Below, piece after piece: positions 43,246 through 50,871 of a stretch of 53,776 bases of DNA. A model generated the notes under the pieces. The model ran no database searches and was not told the DNA's origin. It saw nothing but the letters and a program-made list of their open reading frames with translations. A program made the translations under genes and the position numbers. Position 1 is the first letter of the stretch; the number at the start of each line of letters is the position of its first letter. Source of the DNA: Magnetococcales bacterium (GTDB taxonomy: Bacteria; Pseudomonadota; Alphaproteobacteria; UBA2136); contig NZGE01000015.1 of the NCBI GenBank assembly GCA_002689455.1, forward strand, positions 1-53,776. The letters are read 5' to 3'.

Positions 43246-43417
43246 TTTTCCCAATTAAATTAAATTTTAAACACCTCATAAATTTACACGCAATCCGTGT
43301 ACACACGCTCTTACTATATACCCCTTAAGAGATACAAGGTATTGTTTTTCTTGATATTCAAGTTTAATTTACACATAATAAAAAAAGGGTTATTAGGGTA
43401 GTTTTAAAGGGGTAAAT

Positions 43418-43735
43418 ATGATTCGTTGTACATTTAGCGACGCTTTAAAAATTAAAGAAGACGCTATTACACGCAACGTTGTTGTTAATTTTGAACACGG
43501 TTTTCGTGTAAACATTGACGTACACATTGCGCAAACTGAAGAAAATAAAATTGGCTGGCGCATTAATATGCATGGTAACAGCGAAGTTATTAAAGCCGCC
43601 AAGAAAGAACTTTTCGAACACACAGTACACTACCTTGAAAAACGCCTACGCAAAACTTTAAACACAATTTCGTTTGAAGACATTATACTTCTCACACAGG
43701 CAAAGCCCATTAAATCTGTATCAAGGAATGACTAA
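43418..43735 (+). CDS. Hypothetical protein (105 aa)
   Basis: SD AAAGGGGTAAAT upstream; stop overlaps the next start (TAATG). Confidence 0.7.
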   Translation: MIRCTFSDALKIKEDAITRNVVVNFEHGFRVNIDVHIAQTEENKIGWRINMHGNSEVIKAAKKELFEHTVHYLEKRLRKTLNTISFEDIILLTQAKPIKSVSRND

Positions 43736-44142
43736 TGATTTTACAAAACCTCGTAACGCATGATTCACGTAATATTAAAACCGTTATGGATAACATCACC
43801 ATTTATGATGTTGCAGACATCATATTTAAACAAGGATTATCGTCTGTTCTTGTTTTAAACAAAGCAAAAAAATCAATTGGCATTGTGACTGAGCAAGATG
43901 TTGTTTTAGCCATTAAAACATTTAAACAAAAAATTTTAGAGCTCAAAATCACTGAAATTATGTCCGTTGATTTGATGGCCTGCCACCCTGACGAAGCAAT
44001 TGACGAAGCTGTAAGGGTTATGGGAGCATATAAAATAAGAAACTTACCCATCATCACCGAAAGTGGAAATTTATCAGGATTTATTGACCTAAACACCATT
44101 GCACGTGCCCAACTTTCTCACATTATTCAGCGCTGGGGCTAA
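43735..44142 (+). CDS. CBS-domain pair protein
   Basis: VADIIFKQGLSSVLVLNKAKKSIGIVTEQDVVLAI and ITEIMSVDLMACHPDEAIDEAVRVMGAYKIRNLPIITESGNLSGFIDL. Confidence 0.88.
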   Translation: MILQNLVTHDSRNIKTVMDNITIYDVADIIFKQGLSSVLVLNKAKKSIGIVTEQDVVLAIKTFKQKILELKITEIMSVDLMACHPDEAIDEAVRVMGAYKIRNLPIITESGNLSGFIDLNTIARAQLSHIIQRWG

Positions 44143-44157
44143 ACCTTTAAATTTATT

Positions 44158-44194
44158 CAAAAAAGCACACCTTTTAAAAGTGTGCTTTTTTTAC
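44158..44194. terminator. Rho-independent terminator
   Basis: AAAAAAGCACACTTTT-type stem: GCACACCTTTTAAAAGTGTGCTTTTTTT. Confidence 0.85.
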
Positions 44195-44338
44195 ATCAAA
44201 CCCAAAAATAACAAACTTTTAACTATGAATTTGTATGATAAATAACATATTGATTTTTAATAACATGTTTATTTTTTAGCCAATCTGTGAAAATGTGTCT
44301 ATTGTATCAAAATTAAAAGGTCTTTATATTCACCTTCC

Positions 44339-44464
44339 ATGAAATGGATAACTCGTACAGCTGCGCCTTACTTATTAATCACATGGGTGGTTACATCTTT
44401 TGTTATTTGGATGTCGCAATACGGGTCTGTTATCGAAAATATTATGAACACCTTATTACACTGA
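44339..44464 (+). CDS. Putative small membrane protein (41 aa)
   Basis: MKWITRTAAPYLLITWVVTSFVIWMSQYGSVIENIMNTLLH*, one TM segment, 28 bp upstream of the next gene; not in the ORF track. Confidence 0.45.
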   Translation: MKWITRTAAPYLLITWVVTSFVIWMSQYGSVIENIMNTLLH

Positions 44465-44492
44465 ATTACATAATAATAACAAGGTCTACGCA

Positions 44493-46397
44493 GTGGAATT
44501 TTTACAACTAATGCTCATTTTACCGTGGGTTTTTGCATTTGTTTTAACAGGCAGGTTTACGCTTCGCTTTTTTGGTATTACACATTTAAAGGGTATTTCG
44601 TCTTTCACCTTTAACTACTGGGCAGGCTTTTCAATCATCAGCCTTATTCTTTTCATATACACAAGCTTATTTACATTGAATCTAACCGCAGTTACTTCTA
44701 TATTTTCAATTGCATTTCTTGGCTTCTTACCAAGTAAAACACAAACAATGAAAAGCCACTTTAAGTCATTTGATCAAGGTCATTTGCTTAGTTCTTTATT
44801 TGTGCTTGCATGCCTTATCACCCTACCTGCAGCCATGACAGCCCCACTAGCTGGCTCAAGCCTAGAATATCACCTAGCCATTCCCAAAGCTATCGCTGAA
44901 ACAGGCGAAATGTCACTAACAATGGATAGTTTTATTCAATCAGGCCCCCTATTATCACATAACATAAGCGCCGCTGCATATTTAGCAGGCGGTGAAAAGT
45001 TGATGATGTTACATGGCTGGTCACTATTCTTACTTTCTGGGTTAGCTGTTTTCACATTGGCACGCCGCCGTTTACGTGTGGGTTCTTCATGGATTTTCAC
45101 ATCATTGGTTATGAGCTTACCCGCATTAACTTACAGTGCAGGAAGTGGCATTATAGAACCAAGACTTTTAGGGCTTGTAACACTGGCTGCTTTTTCTCTT
45201 ATTTACTACGCACGCAGTGAAAAGCTTTCATGGCTTGTTTTAAGCGCATTGTTTATTGGTACAGCAGCGCAAATGCATATTATTGGTATATTTACCTACA
45301 TGGCCTTTTTAATAACCGCCATCTTAATCCAAAAAGACTTTGGCCTTAAAAAAGGTCTTAGTCACTTTGCATTATTTACCATTTTATGCACATTTATTTC
45401 AGCACCTTTTTATCTTTGGGCGTACTCTGAAACGGGTAAAGTTCTTATTCCGTTTATGAACGACCTTTCAGGTATGACAGGCTGGAGCGATATGCAACAA
45501 GCTTTATATAACCAAGAAGCTTTAACGCAATCAAACTTTGTAGAGCGCACAAAGTCAAACTGGCTATTCACTTACCCACTTGCAATGACCCTAAAAGCCA
45601 AAGAATGGGGCACAAGCCACCTTGGATTGGGACCCTTATTTTTAATGTCGCTTATACCTGGCCTTATCCTTGTATTTAAAAGGTTTTCATACATCAGTCC
45701 AATAGCTAAACCAATAGGCACACTTGAGCTTCACGTTTACCTATTCATGACCTTTTATGCACTTTGGTTCTTTTATGGCATGTCTATGGAACCACAAAGC
45801 CTGATACCAATGCTACCTCTACTTATGCTTCCAGCATGGGTTATGGCGGAAACACTCATTGCACGCAGCTCATTTGCCATTCGAAGCAGCATTATCACAG
45901 CAACCTTTGCAATCATGGCTGTACAATATGGTATTTCATCTAAGTTAAACCAACCTGCCATAGCGCTTTTCTTTAAAAAAATACCTTTAGAAACTTACAT
46001 TGCATATAACATGCCTGAAGTAAACGTAGCTCAATATTTAAAGCGCACCATGAATGATGGCGATAAAGTACTCTACACGCAAAACGGTAAAATGAACTAT
46101 GTGCTTGGACGTAAAGGGTTTTATGCCCCAGCCGTATTCCAAGAAAAAATCCCAGTTGCATTTGGCACAAGCACCGATATTATCAACAGTGCTTTAAGTG
46201 AAAATATAACCATGTGGGTTACTGAAAATGATGCGACAAACCCAAGCTACGACAGTGACTTTAACGCACACAAACACCTAAGAAAACTTATAAATTACGG
46301 CTGCTTTAGAGAAGACGGTTACATTGAACCTGTCCCGAATAAAAGTTTTTACGTGTATAGGTTTATTCACAATTGCCAAGGCCGTGCAACGTTATAA
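44493..46397 (+). CDS. Multi-TM protein, probable GT-C-fold glycosyltransferase-like
   Basis: 634 aa with >10 hydrophobic segments; LEYHLAIPKAIAETG resembles the first-loop motif of GT-C/GT39-like proteins; GTG start with AAGG SD. Confidence 0.6.
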   Translation: MEFLQLMLILPWVFAFVLTGRFTLRFFGITHLKGISSFTFNYWAGFSIISLILFIYTSLFTLNLTAVTSIFSIAFLGFLPSKTQTMKSHFKSFDQGHLLSSLFVLACLITLPAAMTAPLAGSSLEYHLAIPKAIAETGEMSLTMDSFIQSGPLLSHNISAAAYLAGGEKLMMLHGWSLFLLSGLAVFTLARRRLRVGSSWIFTSLVMSLPALTYSAGSGIIEPRLLGLVTLAAFSLIYYARSEKLSWLVLSALFIGTAAQMHIIGIFTYMAFLITAILIQKDFGLKKGLSHFALFTILCTFISAPFYLWAYSETGKVLIPFMNDLSGMTGWSDMQQALYNQEALTQSNFVERTKSNWLFTYPLAMTLKAKEWGTSHLGLGPLFLMSLIPGLILVFKRFSYISPIAKPIGTLELHVYLFMTFYALWFFYGMSMEPQSLIPMLPLLMLPAWVMAETLIARSSFAIRSSIITATFAIMAVQYGISSKLNQPAIALFFKKIPLETYIAYNMPEVNVAQYLKRTMNDGDKVLYTQNGKMNYVLGRKGFYAPAVFQEKIPVAFGTSTDIINSALSENITMWVTENDATNPSYDSDFNAHKHLRKLINYGCFREDGYIEPVPNKSFYVYRFIHNCQGRATL

Positions 46398-46496
46398 AAT
46401 CATACAAAAGGGGCAAAACATTTAAAACAAACAATAGCTTATTTCATATAGGATTTTTTTAGAAAATAATTATTGTTTTAGGGTTGAAGTTTATCC

Positions 46497-46515
46497 ATTA
46501 TTTTCATATATGAAA
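46497..46515. promoter_or_regulatory. Putative operator copy 1: ATTATTTTCATATATGAAA
   Basis: Contains perfect palindrome TTTCATATATGAAA (46502-46515); 19 bp identical to 48257-48275; overlaps the annotated ATG at 46510. Confidence 0.6.
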
Positions 46516-48153
46516 GTAACAGACAAAAAAAACCCATACATGAAACCGGACCTAAAAATGGATACATTATTCAGAAATATTGCCAAACAGCTAAAAAAAG
46601 CAATTGAAGAAAAAGATATTTCTATTTCAGAACTTGCTAAAAAAGCAGATGTATCCGATGCCACACTAAGCCGTATTTTATCAGGTGAGGCCAACCCTTC
46701 TTTTGATAAAATTGTACGTATTGCAAAGTCCTTAGAAATAAGCCTAGACAAACTAACGGGCTTACCTATTAAGGAAGTGGAAAGTAACGCCCCCACCCTT
46801 GAGCAAGAGGATTATTCAAATGAAACCGACATTCTAGCCAGTTTTGAAATAAGCGATACAGACTTAACACCTTCCCAAGCATCTCGTATGCTTACAAGCG
46901 CTGCCAACGGCACATGGATAGCGCACCCACACGACAGTTTGATTAAAGAAAACACACCGCGTGTTAAGCCTATTTTTTGCATGCAAACTGGCACACGTAA
47001 AATATGTGTGGATTTAGCATTCCCACACACCTACGTTGAAGAAGGTTCCATTGCCAGCCTTATTGGTGTTATTGGTTCAGCCCTTGCAGGTACACAAGCC
47101 AAACTTATGGATATTCGCATACCTACAGCGTTGGTGCGCACCTTTAAAGCCCCTTTTAATGGCAGACAATCTATTTTGGAAAAAATGTCTGAAACCCCCC
47201 GCCCGTTGCTAAGCGTGACCATGCGCCCTATGACAGGCTTAACACCACAGCACTATGCAGATACTGTATATAAATTGCTAAAAAACGGTGTTGACTTCAC
47301 ATGCGACCCCACCATGATGCATTCACTTCCTGAACACGACTTTCGTGAGCGTGTAAACCGCATTGCAGAAGTAATCAATGAGCTAAAATATGAAGAGTCA
47401 CTTCGAAATAAGCACCACATGGTGAATGTAAGTGCAGCCACCACAGAAGAAGTGATTGACCGTGCACGCCATGCTGTTTATGCAGGGTTAAAATACCTAT
47501 TAATCGACACCTCCGCAACGGGCTTTAGCACACTACAAAGCCTACGTAAATTTGCAGAAGAACATGACGTTATTATTGCAGCCATGGGCGCCCGTGGCAT
47601 GCAAACAGCCACCATGAGCGAACAAGTTATTGCAAAACTTTTACGCTTTGCAGGGGCAGATATTGTAAGTATTCCAAGCCCGCTAGGGGAAAGCTTTCAA
47701 AACTCACGCCGTCAAGTTAAAGGAACTATTTTATCCCTTATCGGTGATGACCCAATTGCGCAAGACCACTTAGGCCTTTCCTTCGACCAACCAACACTTT
47801 GCATGAAACAATCCATTCCAGCAGTTGGTGGTGGGCACAACCCATGGCACTTTCCACGCATTATAGACACGGTAGGCGCAGGCTGCATTATTCAATGTGG
47901 CGCCAATGTTATGAGCCATCCAAACGGCATTGAAGCAGGTGCAAAAGCAAATATTGCAGCCGTTACAGCGCTGATGGAAGCATCCAAAAAGGGCCAAAGC
48001 CTTGCCGTTGAAGGAAAGAAGATATTGCAAGAATCCGCAAGACACAATGAAGCCTTAAAAGAAGCCTTAAAACATTGGAGCGAAGGCGCATTTCTATTTG
48101 GGGTTATTGAAGGCGACAAAACCAACATATCAGGCACCATTAAGGTCGTATAA
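46510..48153 (+). CDS. XRE-family HTH domain fused to a RuBisCO-like (Form IV-type, catalytically degenerate) large-subunit domain; putative transcriptional regulator
   Basis: HTH: DISISELAKKADVSDATLSRILSGEANPSFDKIVRIAKSLEISLDKL. RLP: TDILASFEISDTDLTPSQASRMLTSAANGTW; VEEGSIASLIGVIGS; DIRIPTALVRTFKAPFNG; RPLLSVTMRPMTGL; NGVDFTCD; VGGGHNPWHFPRII; IQCGANVMSHPNGIEAGAKANIAAVTALMEASKKGQSLAVEGKKILQESARHNEALKEALKHW. Confidence 0.9.
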   Translation: MKVTDKKNPYMKPDLKMDTLFRNIAKQLKKAIEEKDISISELAKKADVSDATLSRILSGEANPSFDKIVRIAKSLEISLDKLTGLPIKEVESNAPTLEQEDYSNETDILASFEISDTDLTPSQASRMLTSAANGTWIAHPHDSLIKENTPRVKPIFCMQTGTRKICVDLAFPHTYVEEGSIASLIGVIGSALAGTQAKLMDIRIPTALVRTFKAPFNGRQSILEKMSETPRPLLSVTMRPMTGLTPQHYADTVYKLLKNGVDFTCDPTMMHSLPEHDFRERVNRIAEVINELKYEESLRNKHHMVNVSAATTEEVIDRARHAVYAGLKYLLIDTSATGFSTLQSLRKFAEEHDVIIAAMGARGMQTATMSEQVIAKLLRFAGADIVSIPSPLGESFQNSRRQVKGTILSLIGDDPIAQDHLGLSFDQPTLCMKQSIPAVGGGHNPWHFPRIIDTVGAGCIIQCGANVMSHPNGIEAGAKANIAAVTALMEASKKGQSLAVEGKKILQESARHNEALKEALKHWSEGAFLFGVIEGDKTNISGTIKVV

Positions 48154-48163
48154 ATCTTAAAAA

Positions 48164-48250
48164 TTTGATGCGTATCATACGCATATCATACGAAAAAAAG
48201 GTGCATCACCAACGTATCGGTGCGTTCAATACGCATCAAATACGCATCAC
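48164..48250. repeat. Nested inverted repeat built from ATGCGTAT/ATACGCAT units
   Basis: TTTGATGCGTAT (48164-48175) / ATACGCATCAAA (48229-48240); inner ACGCA/TGCGT, ATACG/CGTAT and GGTG-CAT-CACC; plus an extra direct copy ATACGCATCAC (48240-48250). Confidence 0.75.
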
Positions 48251-48256
48251 GGACAA

Positions 48257-48275
48257 ATTATTTTCATATATGAAA
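48257..48275. promoter_or_regulatory. Putative operator copy 2: ATTATTTTCATATATGAAA
   Basis: Identical 19 bp to 46497-46515; here a perfect 16-bp palindrome TTTTCATATATGAAAA (48261-48276). Confidence 0.55.
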
Positions 48276-48373
48276 ATTAATACGAAACATATGGCGTATG
48301 AAACCTGCACAAAGCACCAATGATAAAGAAACGGAAAAGATATTGTATTTACAGATTCTTTCTTAAAGCCAAT

Positions 48374-48404
48374 AAAAAAGGAGGCTAATCGCCTCCTTTT
48401 TTAT
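48374..48404. terminator. Bidirectional Rho-independent terminator between convergent genes
   Basis: AAAAAAGGAGGC-taatc-GCCTCCTTTTTTATT. Confidence 0.88.
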
Positions 48405-49224
48405 TTTCCTGTGGTAACTCTGGAATAATCTTCAAGCGGTTTTCTGGTTCTTCCAACAGTCGCTTTAATGCTTTAACCTTGGTAACACCACTGTCGCCCA
48501 ACCTATCCACCGTTTGCAGAAAGCTTTGGTATGCAAAAGGTGTTAAAAGAGAAGATAAATATTCTGCGTAAATTTCATTGCTTAAAGGCTCTACTTCTTT
48601 ATGCAACTTATGCTTTTTAAGGCTTTTATCATCACGCAAAGTTTCTACCGTAAAATCACTTCGATCAAGCAGGCTATATGAATGTAAAGGCATTCCCATT
48701 AAACTACCAACCGCCTTTGAAACCACATGCACCGAACAAGGGTTTGACAACTTCTGCCCTGTTATATGTGCCAGTGCAATGTTAATTCGTGAAATATCTG
48801 TCATATTAAAATGCATTTTTTCACCTAATTTTTGTGAAGCAAACACCTCTTTACAGTCAACTTCATTGGTGGAAAGCCCCCAGCTGTGCGTATCGAACCC
48901 TATAAACATTTTGTCACGCCCTGGGTTGCGTGAAAAACGAGCTTTAGGTAACGAACGTTCTAAAGGTACAACGTTAAAGCTATATGCTTTTTCGTAATCT
49001 TCTTTGGTAAAAATAAACTGCGCCTTGCGAGTGTCGTAGTAATATTCACCCTTTAAAGGTAAACCAGAAAGCTTCGCCACACCTTCATCATCTACTTCAA
49101 TGTAAAATGTTAAATATGCGTCCTTAATTTTCATGCCGTATCCAGCAAAAGCCTCACTTACAAAAAAAAGTGAAGATAAAAGCATAAAAAAGATTGTTTT
49201 TTTAATGTTGGCAGTTGATTTCAT
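48385..49224 (-). CDS. Hypothetical exported protein
   Basis: Signal peptide MKSTANIKKTIFFMLLSSLFFVSEAFA; no family recognised. Confidence 0.7.
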   Translation of the reverse strand: MKSTANIKKTIFFMLLSSLFFVSEAFAGYGMKIKDAYLTFYIEVDDEGVAKLSGLPLKGEYYYDTRKAQFIFTKEDYEKAYSFNVVPLERSLPKARFSRNPGRDKMFIGFDTHSWGLSTNEVDCKEVFASQKLGEKMHFNMTDISRINIALAHITGQKLSNPCSVHVVSKAVGSLMGMPLHSYSLLDRSDFTVETLRDDKSLKKHKLHKEVEPLSNEIYAEYLSSLLTPFAYQSFLQTVDRLGDSGVTKVKALKRLLEEPENRLKIIPELPQENKKGGD

Positions 49225-49280
49225 AAACGTCTATTGCTACTTTGTCTTTTATATTTCTAAACTATTTAAGGATGACATCC

Positions 49281-49844
49281 ATGAGAATTAATGGCAACCA
49301 AATTCGCCCAGGTATGGTACTTGAGCACCAAGGCCGTTTGTGGCGTGTTGCAAAGATTTCGCACACTCAGCCTGGTAAAGGTGGCGCATACACCCAAGCC
49401 GAAATGAAAGACATTGTTTCTGGCACAAAACTAAACGAGCGTTTCCGTTCTTCTGAAACAGTTGAACGTGCACGTTTAGAGCAAGTTGAAATGCAGTACC
49501 TATACGACGATGGCATGGCCTTAAACTTCATGAACACAGAGAACTATGAACAAGTTGCCCTAAACTATGACATGGTGGGCGACCTTAAAGTTTGGCTACA
49601 AGAAAACATGATGGTTCAAATTGAGTTTTATGAAGACAAAGCCATTGGCATTGAACTTCCTGAAAAAATTGTTATGGAAATTACAGAAGCTGAAGCTACT
49701 GTTAAAGGCCAAACACAATCATCTTCATTTAAACCTGCGGTTGTTGAAAACGGTGAAACCGTTATGGTTCCACAGTTCATCAGCTCGGGTGAAAAAATTG
49801 TCATCAACACAACCGATGGCTCTTACGTAGAGCGTGCAAAGTAA
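49281..49844 (+). CDS. efp: Elongation factor P (start revised from 49242)
   Basis: MRINGNQIRPGMVLEHQGRLWRVAKISHTQPGKGGAYTQAEMKDI...KLNERFRSSETVE; AAGGATGACATCCATG upstream. Confidence 0.96.
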   Translation: MRINGNQIRPGMVLEHQGRLWRVAKISHTQPGKGGAYTQAEMKDIVSGTKLNERFRSSETVERARLEQVEMQYLYDDGMALNFMNTENYEQVALNYDMVGDLKVWLQENMMVQIEFYEDKAIGIELPEKIVMEITEAEATVKGQTQSSSFKPAVVENGETVMVPQFISSGEKIVINTTDGSYVERAK

Positions 49845-49891
49845 AAGAAACATCTTTTCACTTGCAACATTGCATACAATACATTACAACA

Positions 49892-49917
49892 CCCTTAAAC
49901 CCTAACCGGTTTAAGGG
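49892..49917. terminator. Terminator-like hairpin after efp
   Basis: CCCTTAAACC-ctaacc-GGTTTAAGGG; weak U tract. Confidence 0.5.
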
Positions 49918-49994
49918 ATGTTAATAGACCATTTTGGCAGTTATCGTTATAATAACCGTCAAATAAACAAATTTACAAAAGGCTCTTTGATAAT

Positions 49995-50819
49995 ATGAAA
50001 CAGAACATGAAGCAAAGTCGTGAACGTACCATGGCTTTTTCGGACAACGCCCAACTTAACATTATGGAGCGTATGGCAAGACGTAGCGCTAAACCATTTA
50101 AATTAGCGTTTGTTGACATTGAACGTAAACTTGTAACCAAAGATGGCGCTGCCAACTTAACAAGCGAAACGCTTTCTAAAATGGAGCGATTCTACACACA
50201 AGATATCACCGAAAAAGCACCTGACGATGCTTTAGTATTCACAACAGGCAGCAGCTTACCAACAGAAGGTAGCGCTTGGCTAGTAAACACATGTGGTAGT
50301 GCTATTAACTTAGCCCACGGCCACGAACCTGTGAACGTTTCATTTGCTTACATGGTAGACGGCGTTATTCAATGCGCCCTTGTTTATTACCCACTAACAG
50401 ATGAAATTTTTGCCATTGAGCACGGTAAAGGTGCTTACAGCCATGAAGGTCGCTTACGCGTTTCGGGCAAAGACCTTGTTGAAAACAGCCTTGTTTCTAT
50501 TTTCTCACCAGTGACAAACACACAAGACGAAGATACATACTTCAACCTTGTAAAACTTGCACGTAAAAACAACTGCCACGTACGTACTTCTGGCAACCTA
50601 ATTCACGATGCAATTACGCACTGTAAAGGTAAACTAGACAGCATTATTTCCATCAACCAAAAACCTGTTGATGTTTTCATCAGCCAATTCATTATTCGTG
50701 AATCTGGTGGTTCTGCATGCGAACTAGGCAGTAAAGCCATTGAACTTGGCAGCACAGAAATTTTAGCTGCAAACAGCAAACTTCAAGGTAAATGGTTGCG
50801 TTTATTAGCTGCTAAATAA
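49995..50819 (+). CDS. Inositol monophosphatase family protein (HisN/SuhB/CysQ-like)
   Basis: KLAFVDIERKLVTKDGAANLTSET, CALVYYPLTDEIFAIEHGKGAY, GKLDSIISINQKPVDVFISQFIIRESGGSACELG. Confidence 0.75.
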   Translation: MKQNMKQSRERTMAFSDNAQLNIMERMARRSAKPFKLAFVDIERKLVTKDGAANLTSETLSKMERFYTQDITEKAPDDALVFTTGSSLPTEGSAWLVNTCGSAINLAHGHEPVNVSFAYMVDGVIQCALVYYPLTDEIFAIEHGKGAYSHEGRLRVSGKDLVENSLVSIFSPVTNTQDEDTYFNLVKLARKNNCHVRTSGNLIHDAITHCKGKLDSIISINQKPVDVFISQFIIRESGGSACELGSKAIELGSTEILAANSKLQGKWLRLLAAK

Positions 50820-50826
50820 CCTGTTT

Positions 50827-50868
50827 CAAAAAAAGAAAAAGGAGGCTTTCACCTCCTTTTTCTTTTTA
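50827..50868. terminator. Rho-independent terminator
   Basis: AAAAAAGAAAAAGGAGG-ctttca-CCTCCTTTTTCTTTTT. Confidence 0.85.
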
Positions 50869-50871
50869 AAT

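Noticed and set aside
46812-48140. Minus-strand ORFs inside the HTH-RLP gene
   Set aside because: The plus-strand frame has end-to-end family similarity; antisense ORFs are incidental.
46510-48153. Calling the gene a functional RuBisCO or a methionine-salvage enolase
   Set aside because: The carbamylated Lys, the Asp/Glu metal ligands, loop-6 Lys and phosphate-binding Ser/Gly positions are not conserved in the by-eye alignment, and no Calvin-cycle, methionine-salvage or isoapionate genes lie nearby.
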